DNA of 15,401 bases, from contig JAZRYM010000049.1 in the NCBI GenBank assembly GCA_045600765.1, forward strand, positions 1 to 15,401, written 5' to 3'. Positions 1 through 6,753 of this stretch are shown piece by piece (position 1 is the stretch's first letter; each line of letters starts with the position of its first letter). Both the position numbers and the translations under genes were made by a program. The DNA comes from RGIG426 sp045600765. Lineage in GTDB: Bacteria > Bacillota > Clostridia > Oscillospirales > Acutalibacteraceae. A model generated the notes under the pieces. The model searched no databases. It was not told the origin of the DNA and saw only the letters and a list, made by a program, of their open reading frames with translations.

Positions 1-2126
1 ATGCCGGGGATTTCCTCCGGCGGATACCCGTTTGCTTTCGCTATTTCCGAAAGCTGTTTGGTCATATCCTCCGCCACACGCTTATCCATTTCGGCGCGGG
101 CATCGGTGCCGTTTTGCAGCGTGTTTTCTTCGGGCTTCGGCTGGTTTGCGGGCGCGTTCAAACCGCACTTCTCTTTGAAGTCGGCAATTTTTTGATCGAG
201 CTCCTCATCGCGCCGGAACACGCACCATTTAAGCGCATCCTCGCGGCTCAGCTCGTTTCCCGCTTTATTCACCGCATCTACGGTATCGTCCCCGTTTTCA
301 ATATCACACACTCTGTTATAAAACCTTTGAACGATTCTGCCGGGTTTTGTATTCAGAATTTCATTAAATTCCTCGGATGTGGGTTTGTTCTGCGCCATAT
401 CGTCCAAGCCCTGCAAAATACATTTTTCAAGATCGTGGCACACAATTCCCGTGGCAATGGCAGTCGTCTTCGGAAGATCCTTCTCCGCATAGGTTTCCAG
501 TTGCATCCTTACCTTGTCCGTTTTTTTGATGTCTTCGCTTATCCATCCGCTCAAAACTTTCTTTTGCTCCGGAGTCAACGCCTCCACCTTGTTGATTTTC
601 TCGTCGAACGACGCTTGCTTCTGCTGTTTCTCCTGCGCAATTCTGACCTTTGCCTCGGCTTCGGCTTTTTCTTTGGCTTCTTTTCTCGCTTCTTCTTGTT
701 CTTTCGCCAAACGCTCGGCTTCGATGCGTTCCGCGTGCTGTGCGGCGGTTTCATTATATTTTGCCATAAACATCCGGTCGCGGATTTCTTTCAGTTGCTC
801 CTCCGAAACCGGTTCTTCAAAAGTTTTCCGCAACGCCTCGTTTTTTTCATAAGCCTCGCGTTTTCCCTCGTACAGCCGATGCTCCAACTCATATTTTTCC
901 ACATCCGCGTCGTATTTGCGCGCGGCGGCACTGCGCAAGCTTTCCCAACCGAAAGCTTTGCAGATTTTGTCCCAAATGCCCGTGGGCTTGCGGCTTTCGT
1001 CCGGAGGGGTGGGCTCTTCCGGCATAGACTCTTCAATAAACGCTTTGCGCGCCTCGTCCCCGAAGACGTATTCGCCGTCTTTCATAAACACCATCACGGG
1101 AAGACGGTTCGGCGCATTGGCAGGCAGCATATACACCGGCCGACCCTTTGCGATAATCTCGGTGCCGGCGGCGTCTTCGTCAATGCGGTTTCCGTTCATA
1201 TCTGTCGCCAGCAAAACGGTATCTACATCACTTTCACTGCCCACAAGCTCATACACTTTGTGCGTCATGGCGGAATGCTTGTTGCCGACGGAAAACCCCA
1301 CAGAAGCGAAAATGCTCCAAGTATTCGCCTCGCCGTTGTTAGCCATATTCCTAAAACGGTAGAACGTGTTGTCCAGCCGGGTGTCCAAATCTATCAGTTG
1401 GAGCTTCGACATCTTCAAGAGCTGTTCCGGGTCCACGACAGGATACGCGGGGTTGGCAATCACTCTCAACTTTGTAATGGTGACACCCGCCATGTTCACC
1501 ACGGGTCCCAATTTGTCACAGATAGCCTGCTCTTCCTCTTTTTCGAAGAAGCCATATTTCCTCACCGAGTTTTCAAAGTCGCTGAGCTTCAAAATGGGCG
1601 CAACGGTTTTCCACTCTTTTATGAGCGTAACGTCGTCCTTAGCGGCAATATTCGCGCAGTGTCCGTCGATGTTTTCGACAAGGTGCGAAAACACTCTTTT
1701 ATACAAGTCTGCCCGACGTTGCGAATAATTTTCCGCCTGAGAGCCTTTTTCCGCAAGCTCCAACAGCTCCGCCTTTTCTTCTTTCGGCATATACTTTTGA
1801 ACGTACAAGCCGAGGTTATAGCCCGCCTCGCGGTCGTCATTATACAGCTTTCTACCCGCCAAAGCGCACGGGTCCGTCACCATTTCGTCGGCATAATCCA
1901 ACAGAGCGTTGCGCGCACTATTCATAAGCGCGCGGCGCGCACGCTTCTCGCTCCAACTCGGCGTTTGGAAGTAATAATCCGGCTTCTGCTGCCGGATATA
2001 CTCCGTCATCTTTTCCGCCGATGCAACACAATCCGGGATTTTCGAAATAGTATTCTTGCGTTCCGCCTTAATCTGTTCTGGCGTTTTGTTCATAACACTT
2101 GTAAAATAATCTTCATCAAAAGGCAT
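1..2126 (-). CDS. Large unrecognised cytoplasmic protein, coiled-coil segment, partial (C-terminus beyond left edge)
   Basis: I do not recognise this family. The reverse strand reads open from an ATG at 2126 to position 3, giving 708 visible residues with no stop. The start is supported by a GGAGGT site 7 nt upstream (2134-2139) and a promoter further up. The N-terminus (MPFDEDYFTS) has no signal peptide and I see no membrane segment. Residues about 1-365 are mixed helix/strand. Residues about 366-382 are a Pro-rich hinge (EEPTPPDESRKP). Residues about 400-515 are very rich in E, K, A, R and Q, typical of a long charged helix or coiled coil. Residues about 516-655 look helical again, followed by a second hinge (NAPANQPKPEEN) near 657-668. 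Codon use resembles the neighbours. A scaffold or structural role is possible but is only a guess. It is a single-gene unit as far as can be seen. Confidence 0.85.
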   Translation of the reverse strand, partial: MPFDEDYFTSVMNKTPEQIKAERKNTISKIPDCVASAEKMTEYIRQQKPDYYFQTPSWSEKRARRALMNSARNALLDYADEMVTDPCALAGRKLYNDDREAGYNLGLYVQKYMPKEEKAELLELAEKGSQAENYSQRRADLYKRVFSHLVENIDGHCANIAAKDDVTLIKEWKTVAPILKLSDFENSVRKYGFFEKEEEQAICDKLGPVVNMAGVTITKLRVIANPAYPVVDPEQLLKMSKLQLIDLDTRLDNTFYRFRNMANNGEANTWSIFASVGFSVGNKHSAMTHKVYELVGSESDVDTVLLATDMNGNRIDEDAAGTEIIAKGRPVYMLPANAPNRLPVMVFMKDGEYVFGDEARKAFIEESMPEEPTPPDESRKPTGIWDKICKAFGWESLRSAAARKYDADVEKYELEHRLYEGKREAYEKNEALRKTFEEPVSEEQLKEIRDRMFMAKYNETAAQHAERIEAERLAKEQEEARKEAKEKAEAEAKVRIAQEKQQKQASFDEKINKVEALTPEQKKVLSGWISEDIKKTDKVRMQLETYAEKDLPKTTAIATGIVCHDLEKCILQGLDDMAQNKPTSEEFNEILNTKPGRIVQRFYNRVCDIENGDDTVDAVNKAGNELSREDALKWCVFRRDEELDQKIADFKEKCGLNAPANQPKPEENTLQNGTDARAEMDKRVAEDMTKQLSEIAKANGYPPEEIPG

Positions 2127-2199
2127 AATCGTAACCTCCGTAACGTTTCGTCGGGACGTTTTCCCGCTTTCTGTAAGTAACACCCGGTATTCCTCTAAA

Positions 2200-2228
2200 A
2201 TGTTACACTATTTTCCGAAAATAATCAA
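2200..2228 (-). promoter_or_regulatory. Putative promoter for the left-edge coiled-coil protein
   Basis: Reverse-strand -35 TTGATT (2228-2223), 17-nt spacer, -10 TAACAT (2205-2200). The spacing is ideal but the -10 is imperfect, so this is a moderate call. It lies about 75 nt upstream of the ATG at 2126. Confidence 0.5.
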
Positions 2229-2291
2229 CCCTTTTTGAATAAAAACCGCCTTGCCGAGAGGGCATCCCTGCCGATTTTTCTTGAAACCCCA

Positions 2292-2320
2292 TTGCCACCG
2301 AGACGATTTTGTGGTATACT
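2292..2320 (+). promoter_or_regulatory. Sigma-A type promoter of the D-2-hydroxyacid dehydrogenase gene
   Basis: -35 TTGCCA (2292-2297), 17-nt spacer, -10 TATACT (2315-2320), about 38 nt upstream of the ATG at 2358. An inverted repeat GTATA/TATAC (2314-2318 and 2327-2331, 8-nt loop) overlaps the -10 and the likely start of transcription. Confidence 0.8.
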
Positions 2321-2357
2321 GAGCATTATACAACACATCCGCAAAGGAGAAACGACG

Positions 2358-3308
2358 ATGAAACTGGTGATTTTGGATGCGCACGGGGTCAACCCCGGCG
2401 ATATTTCGTGGGAACAACTGAAACCGCTCGGCGACGTGGAAATTTACGAAGAAACCGCCGACGGCGCCGACGAACAAGCCACCATCGACCGTATCGGCGA
2501 CTGCGAAATCGTGGTTACCTGCAAAAACGTGCTCAGCCGCAAAACGTTTGAACAATGCAAACACATCAAAATGGTGGCGGTGCTTTCCACCGGCTACGAC
2601 GTGGTGGACGTCAAAGCCGCCGCGGAACACGGGATTCCCGTGTGCAACGTGCCGACCTACGCCACCGACGCGGTCGCGCAATTCGTGTTCGCGCTGATTT
2701 TGGAACTGTGCCACCGCGTGGACTTGCACAGCCGCTCGGTACACGACGGCGACTGGTGCCGGTGCGGCGATTTTTGCTACTGGCTCACGCCGCAGGTGGA
2801 ACTCGCGGGCAAAACGCTCGGTATCATCGGTTACGGCAACATCGGGCAAAAAGTCGCCGCTATCGGCAAAGCGCTCGGGATGAACGTGCTTTACAACAGT
2901 CCCCACGCGGCGGGAAGTACACCGCTTGCGGAACTGTTCGCAAAATCCGACATCCTTTCGCTCAACTGCCGTCTGACCGACGACAACCGCAACCTCATTA
3001 ACGCCGCTTCCATCGCCCAAATGAAAGACGGCGTGTGGATTGTCAATACCGCGCGCGGCCCGCTCGTGAACGAGCCCGATTTGGTTGCCGCGCTCGAAAG
3101 CGGCAAAGTCGGCGCCTATGCCACCGACGTGGTGACCGGCGAGCCGATTGCGCCGGAAAACCCACTGCTGAAAGCAAAAAACTGCTTTATCACCCCGCAC
3201 ATCGCGTGGGCGACGAAAGAGTGCCGCGAACGGCTTGTGGACGTCACCGCCGACAACATCAAAGCCTTTTTGGCGGGCACCCCACAAAACGTCGTCAACG
3301 GAATATAA
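2358..3308 (+). CDS. D-2-hydroxyacid dehydrogenase, glycerate/hydroxypyruvate reductase type
   Basis: NAD(P)-dependent reductase of the D-2-hydroxyacid dehydrogenase family, 316 residues, a normal length. It interconverts a 2-keto acid and a D-2-hydroxyacid; the C-terminal ITPHIAWATKECRERL stretch and the NVVNG ending resemble glycerate dehydrogenase/hydroxypyruvate reductase (HprA-like), so hydroxypyruvate to D-glycerate is the best guess. The Rossmann motif GYGNIG is at 158-163. The catalytic residues of the family are present: Arg233 (NTARGPLVNE), Glu262 (TGEP) and His281 (TPHIAW). In the usual SLHxPLT segment this protein reads SLNCRLT (201-207), a small deviation. The reading frame is open upstream to 2235, but the ATG at 2358 has AAAGGAGA just before it and lies downstream of a clear promoter, so it is the start. 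Single-gene unit, closed by the hairpin at 3318-3355. Substrate is not certain. Confidence 0.93.
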   Translation: MKLVILDAHGVNPGDISWEQLKPLGDVEIYEETADGADEQATIDRIGDCEIVVTCKNVLSRKTFEQCKHIKMVAVLSTGYDVVDVKAAAEHGIPVCNVPTYATDAVAQFVFALILELCHRVDLHSRSVHDGDWCRCGDFCYWLTPQVELAGKTLGIIGYGNIGQKVAAIGKALGMNVLYNSPHAAGSTPLAELFAKSDILSLNCRLTDDNRNLINAASIAQMKDGVWIVNTARGPLVNEPDLVAALESGKVGAYATDVVTGEPIAPENPLLKAKNCFITPHIAWATKECRERLVDVTADNIKAFLAGTPQNVVNGI

Positions 3309-3317
3309 AAGAAAACC

Positions 3318-3355
3318 GGGAACCCCTTGACCAAATCGGTCAAGGGGTTCCCTTT
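3318..3355. terminator. Two-way intrinsic terminator between the convergent dehydrogenase and LRR genes
   Basis: Perfect 15-bp stem (3318-3332 with 3338-3352), 5-nt loop AAATC, followed by TTT on the plus strand. On the minus strand the stem runs into TTTTCTTTTAT. It closes the plus gene ending at 3308 and the minus gene ending at 3386. Confidence 0.88.
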
Positions 3356-3385
3356 ATAGTTCACAAAACGAACAGGATATTAATT

Positions 3386-6331
3386 TTACGCGCCCAGTGT
3401 CGGGATAAGTCCCGCTAAATATTTGCGCATCGCCAGCACGTCTTTCATATTGACCGCGCCGTCGCCATTCGCATCGGCGGCGGATTGGTCAAACGCCGAC
3501 ACATCCATCCCCGCAAGGAATTTCCGCACCGCCAGCACGTCTTTCATGTTGACCGCACCGTCGCCGTTCGCATCACCAAAAACAGTCTCGGACGGATTGG
3601 TTTTGGTCGGGTCAGTTTTGGTCGGGTCGGTTTTGGTCGGGTCCGGGGTTACATTAAGGAACGCAAATCGCGGTTTCAGCAGCTCCTCGTTTCCGTTTCG
3701 AATCAAGATTTCTTTCCAGCCCTCTTTCGTTCCTTCAAACGTAACCTCTTCCAACGCACCGCAACCGTAGAACGCGCAATCGCCGATTTCGGTCACGCTG
3801 ACCGGGATTTTAACACTGGTAAGCCCGGTGCAATTCGAGAACGCCCGGTCGCTGATGTTTTTCACGCCGGAGGGAATGTTGATGATTTTAAGCTCGGTGC
3901 AGTTAAAGAAGGCGCCATTTGCCAGTTTTGTCGTGCCTTCTTCAATGGTGTAAAGTCCCCGTAAAATGTCCGCCTTAGTCGCAATCAGCCACGAGTCAAT
4001 ATACAAAACGCCGAGTTCCCAGTTGTTGCTTTCTCTGTAAATGGCCGTTTCCGAAAACGCTCCTTCACCGATGTTTTCAACGCTGTCCGGAATGGAGACT
4101 TTTCTAAGGCTGACGCAAGAATAAAATGCAGCTTTCCCGATGTTCTCTACCCCGTTCGGAATAGTGAGAAGGTCGATATTACATCCGCAAAATGCATATT
4201 CGCCGATGGTTTTTAAGCCCGCCGGAAGGGTAATACCCGTAAGTCTTTCGCAGCCGTAAAACGCTTTATCGCCAATACGGGTCACACCATCCGGAATCGT
4301 AACGCTGGAAAGCCGTTTGCAACCGCAAAACGTCTTGTCTTCAATGCGCGTCACCTGCGACGGAATGATAACCGAGCCCAGCTCGGGACAGTCCTGAAAA
4401 GCGGCTTCGCCGACATAAACGATACTGCTCGGCAAAGAAGCGCTTTCAAGATATTCGCAACCGGAAAATGCGCTGTCCGCTATGCCGACTGTGCCCTCAT
4501 CTACCGCGCAAGCGGACGGCAGGCGAATGCTCTCGGCAGCCATCATCCACGAATCAATATACAAGATGCCGTTTTTCCATTTGGTTATATCACTGTAAAT
4601 AGGTGTATCAAAAAGCACACCGTATCCGACTTTTTTCACGCTGTTCGACAACATAAAGGTCACAAGACTGGTGCAATGCCAGAAAGCGCCGTCTCCAATC
4701 GTCTCTACGCCAACCGGAATATCGACCCGCCGGAGATTGCCGCACCCGTAAAACGCAAAATCGCCGATATATTTTACGCTGTTCGGAATGGAGACCTCTT
4801 TGAGACTGACGCAACTTTCAAAAGCGCCGCCCGCAACACCGACGATGCCCTCGTCAATGTCACAGTTCTCCGGCAACCGTTCCGGGAGGGTCGCAAGCAA
4901 CCACGAATCCACAATCAGCATACCGGTAATATCGTAATTGGCAATATTATTACAAAGCGCTGTTCCGAAAAACGCGCTGTCACCAATTTCTTTCACACTG
5001 GACGGAATGGAAACGCCGGTAAGTTTTTCACAGCCGAGAAACGCGCTTTCCTCAATGGTGGTTACTCCGTCCGGTATATCGTAACTGCCGACTTTTCCTT
5101 CCGGACAATACATCAGCTTCGTCTTCTCTTTGTTAAAAACCACGCCGTCAACCGAAGCATAGGTGTTGTTGTTTGCGGCAACAGTAATGTCCGTCAGCGA
5201 TTTGCAGGCGTAAAACGCGCGATACCCGATACCGGTCACGCCCGCAGAAATGTTTACTTTTTCGATTTTTGTTCCCCACGGAGCAAGAACTTCACCGTAA
5301 TCGGCCATAGCGCCAACACCGGAAATGGTCAGTTCTTTGTCGTTCCGCGTCCACGTGCAATCACCCGTTGTGCCCGTTGCAAACGAAGGTTCTTCCGGTT
5401 CGGGACCGACCTTGTGAATGGCAAACAACTGGATGTAACCGATATAGGCACTGTCGCCGTCCGATTTAATACAAAGTTGCGTTTGATTGCCGAGACTTGA
5501 CAAAGCATACGTATCCGACCAAACCGCTTCATTCATCGTTCCGGTGCCGTCTGCCCAACACTCAACAAAAGGATCGGCTTGGTACAGTCCCCATTGCCCG
5601 GATGCATCAAATTCTCCGTCGTAACAATACGAGCCATTGGCGGTTAAAGAGTACTGGGTAACCGGACCATAGGTCGCGATGTCATCGTGAATCGCCTGGG
5701 AAAGGGCGCCGTTGTACAAAACCGTTCTGTTAGCGTCCAAGGTATAGCGACTGTCAAACCATCCCTCCCACACAAGGGTCTTGCCCGACGAAGAGGTGGT
5801 CGGTTGGGTCTGTGTTGAGGTAGAAGCGAAGGAGGACGGCTCGGTCGCACCCCCTTCGTGGGTGGCAATCAGTTTAATGCTGCCGATATAGACCTCATCG
5901 CCGGTGCCGTCGGAGAAGAGGCACAGGTTGGTTTCCAGGTTCATACCGGAAATGCCCTCAGCGGTAGTCCAGGTGGCGTAGTTGATGTCGCTGCCTTTCG
6001 CAGACCAGCACTCCAAGTACTCTTCAATCGGGGACTCTTGATAGAAGCCCCAAGCGACGTAACCGGACGGACCACCGACATAGTAAGAATCGTCCGATAT
6101 CAGAACGTATTTGAGCGCCGGGCCGTTCACCGCGATGTCGTCACGGATTGCCTGGGTCAGCGTATCATCGCTATTGATAATCGCTATGGTGTTTCTGGTC
6201 GTAAAGTCCATGTCGATGGAACCTTCCCACACAACCACATCAACCGATGCCGCCGAAGCAGGAATACTAGCTACGCTGAAAAGTGTGGTTAACATAACAA
6301 GACACAGCGCAACAGACAACAATTTTTTCAT
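3386..6331 (-). CDS. Secreted leucine-rich-repeat (BspA-like, LRR_5) protein with C-terminal type I dockerin
   Basis: 981 residues. Signal peptide 1-27 (MKKLLSVALC hydrophobic core, ASA-A cleavage region). Residues about 34-158 and 187-307 are two copies of one module, each starting VVWEG/LVWEG and ending in YIGxIxLxAxH, joined by a Ser/Thr linker (165-185). Residues about 320-865 are BspA-like leucine-rich repeats (IPxxVxxIGxxAFxxCxxL), usually surface adhesion or substrate-binding folds. A linker with DPTKT three times (897-911) leads to a type I dockerin (917-981) with two DANGDGAVNMKDVLA calcium loops, which in known systems docks onto a cohesin scaffold. No catalytic domain is visible, so a binding or adhesion role is inferred. 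The frame is open to 6394, but the ATG at 6331 is chosen because it starts the signal peptide and has GAGGAG 10 nt upstream. Divergent from the XRE gene. Confidence 0.93.
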   Translation of the reverse strand: MKKLLSVALCLVMLTTLFSVASIPASAASVDVVVWEGSIDMDFTTRNTIAIINSDDTLTQAIRDDIAVNGPALKYVLISDDSYYVGGPSGYVAWGFYQESPIEEYLECWSAKGSDINYATWTTAEGISGMNLETNLCLFSDGTGDEVYIGSIKLIATHEGGATEPSSFASTSTQTQPTTSSSGKTLVWEGWFDSRYTLDANRTVLYNGALSQAIHDDIATYGPVTQYSLTANGSYCYDGEFDASGQWGLYQADPFVECWADGTGTMNEAVWSDTYALSSLGNQTQLCIKSDGDSAYIGYIQLFAIHKVGPEPEEPSFATGTTGDCTWTRNDKELTISGVGAMADYGEVLAPWGTKIEKVNISAGVTGIGYRAFYACKSLTDITVAANNNTYASVDGVVFNKEKTKLMYCPEGKVGSYDIPDGVTTIEESAFLGCEKLTGVSIPSSVKEIGDSAFFGTALCNNIANYDITGMLIVDSWLLATLPERLPENCDIDEGIVGVAGGAFESCVSLKEVSIPNSVKYIGDFAFYGCGNLRRVDIPVGVETIGDGAFWHCTSLVTFMLSNSVKKVGYGVLFDTPIYSDITKWKNGILYIDSWMMAAESIRLPSACAVDEGTVGIADSAFSGCEYLESASLPSSIVYVGEAAFQDCPELGSVIIPSQVTRIEDKTFCGCKRLSSVTIPDGVTRIGDKAFYGCERLTGITLPAGLKTIGEYAFCGCNIDLLTIPNGVENIGKAAFYSCVSLRKVSIPDSVENIGEGAFSETAIYRESNNWELGVLYIDSWLIATKADILRGLYTIEEGTTKLANGAFFNCTELKIINIPSGVKNISDRAFSNCTGLTSVKIPVSVTEIGDCAFYGCGALEEVTFEGTKEGWKEILIRNGNEELLKPRFAFLNVTPDPTKTDPTKTDPTKTNPSETVFGDANGDGAVNMKDVLAVRKFLAGMDVSAFDQSAADANGDGAVNMKDVLAMRKYLAGLIPTLGA
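3599..3643 (-). repeat. Three tandem 15-bp repeats encoding the DPTKT linker
   Basis: Plus-strand units GGTTTTGGTCGGGTC at 3599-3613 and 3629-3643, with AGTTTTGGTCGGGTC at 3614-3628. They encode the Pro/Thr linker just before the dockerin. Near-identical units of a whole number of codons can expand or contract without changing frame. Confidence 0.9.
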
Positions 6332-6358
6332 AAAAAACGCACTCCTCATTTGGTTTTT

Positions 6359-6384
6359 ACTCATTCGTGGTGAGTATATGCTCA
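6359..6384. promoter_or_regulatory. Operator-like palindromes at the LRR gene transcription start
   Basis: A 14-bp near-palindrome, TGAGTATATGCTCA (6371-6384, 12 of 14 positions symmetric), abuts the LRR -10 box and covers its likely transcription start. A further half-site ACTCA (6359-6363) pairs with TGAGT (6371-6375). Repeated CTCA/TGAG half-sites next to a divergent helix-turn-helix gene suggest a regulator site. The regulator is inferred, not shown. Confidence 0.45.
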
Positions 6385-6413
6385 ATAGTAGCACGTTTTA
6401 TTTTCCTTGTCAA
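6385..6413 (-). promoter_or_regulatory. Strong promoter of the LRR-dockerin gene
   Basis: Reverse-strand -35 TTGACA (6413-6408), 17-nt spacer, -10 TACTAT (6390-6385). Predicted start of transcription near 6378, about 47 nt before the ATG at 6331. It overlaps the promoter of the divergent XRE gene. Confidence 0.85.
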
Positions 6414-6424
6414 GCGTTTATAAT
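6396..6424 (+). promoter_or_regulatory. Probable promoter of the XRE regulator gene
   Basis: A perfect -10 TATAAT lies at 6419-6424. The -35 at the right distance (TTTTAT, 6396-6401) is poor, so the promoter would be weak or activator-dependent. Its -35 region falls between the -10 and -35 of the LRR promoter, so polymerase could hardly occupy both at once. Confidence 0.55.
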
Positions 6425-6444
6425 AGTCTTGGGAAAAATTTTTT

Positions 6445-6450
6445 GGAGGT
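6445..6450 (+). promoter_or_regulatory. Ribosome binding site deciding the XRE start
   Basis: GGAGGT with a 7-nt spacer ends exactly at an in-frame ACG (6458-6460). No in-frame ATG, GTG or TTG occurs at a workable distance: TTG 6443 and GTG 6449 overlap the site itself. The same 7-nt spacing is used by two other genes in this window. Confidence 0.65.
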
Positions 6451-6457
6451 GTGTCTT

Positions 6458-6694
6458 ACGACCGAAAATGAATATACGGGCATCTTGCTTTCCATCGGCA
6501 TCCGCGTGGGATATTACCGCAGAAAAGCGGGAATGACACAAGCCGAACTCGCCGAGCACACCGGTATGACCCTCTCCTACATCAGCCAGTTAGAAAGCCC
6601 GAATTTGCCCTATTGCCCCTCGGTAAAAGCCCTTTTTACCATCGCACAAGCCCTGGGAATCAAGGCATCCAAACTGCTTGATATTGACGACTAA
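6458..6694 (+). CDS. Small XRE-family helix-turn-helix DNA-binding protein, apparent ACG start
   Basis: 78 residues, essentially a single HTH domain. Residues about 27-47 (TQAELAEHTGMTLSYISQLE) are the classic Cro/CI-type helix-turn-helix, with a following helix pair ending ASKLLDIDD. There is no sensor or enzymatic domain, so it is probably a dimeric repressor or activator. The frame is open upstream from a TTG at 6407, but that codon lies at the -10 box and would precede the likely transcript start. The ribosome binding site at 6445-6450 points to ACG at 6458, giving a protein beginning (M)TENEYTGIL. This would be a rare start codon, or an ATG changed by one base. Divergent from the LRR-dockerin gene with overlapping promoters, so control of that gene, of itself, or both is likely but unproven. 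Confidence 0.82.
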   Translation, partial: TTENEYTGILLSIGIRVGYYRRKAGMTQAELAEHTGMTLSYISQLESPNLPYCPSVKALFTIAQALGIKASKLLDIDD

Positions 6695-6741
6695 AAAACT
6701 CCCGCAGTCTTTGGGCGTTGCCCTTGGACTGCGGGAGTTTT
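6695..6741. terminator. Two-way intrinsic terminator between XRE and aquaporin genes
   Basis: Stem AAAACTCCCGCAGTC (6695-6709) pairs with GACTGCGGGAGTTTT (6727-6741), with a second inner pairing GGGC/GCCC (6713-6716, 6720-6723). A-run on one side and T-run on the other allow it to work for both convergent genes. Confidence 0.88.
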
Positions 6742-6753
6742 GCGCTGTAAATC

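Noticed and set aside
114..2180. 688-codon open frame on the plus strand
   Set aside because: It runs exactly antisense, codon on codon, to the minus-strand gene at 1-2126, is rich in Phe, Leu, Arg and His as expected for such a shadow, and has no ribosome site at its start.
2208..3287. 359-codon open frame on the minus strand
   Set aside because: Antisense shadow of the D-2-hydroxyacid dehydrogenase, which has intact catalytic motifs, promoter and ribosome site on the plus strand.
3420..3575. Near-repeat DNA blocks around 3423-3475 and 3530-3575, considered as a mobile or CRISPR-like repeat
   Set aside because: They are the two homologous halves of the dockerin coding sequence, repeated again at 15280-15400 for the same reason.
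4676..5500. 274-codon open frame on the plus strand
   Set aside because: Antisense to the leucine-rich repeats; its apparent periodicity is the mirror of the LRR periodicity.
6332..6394. N-terminal extension of the LRR protein (21 residues)
   Set aside because: It would put residues before a perfect signal peptide, and it includes the ribosome site for the ATG at 6331.
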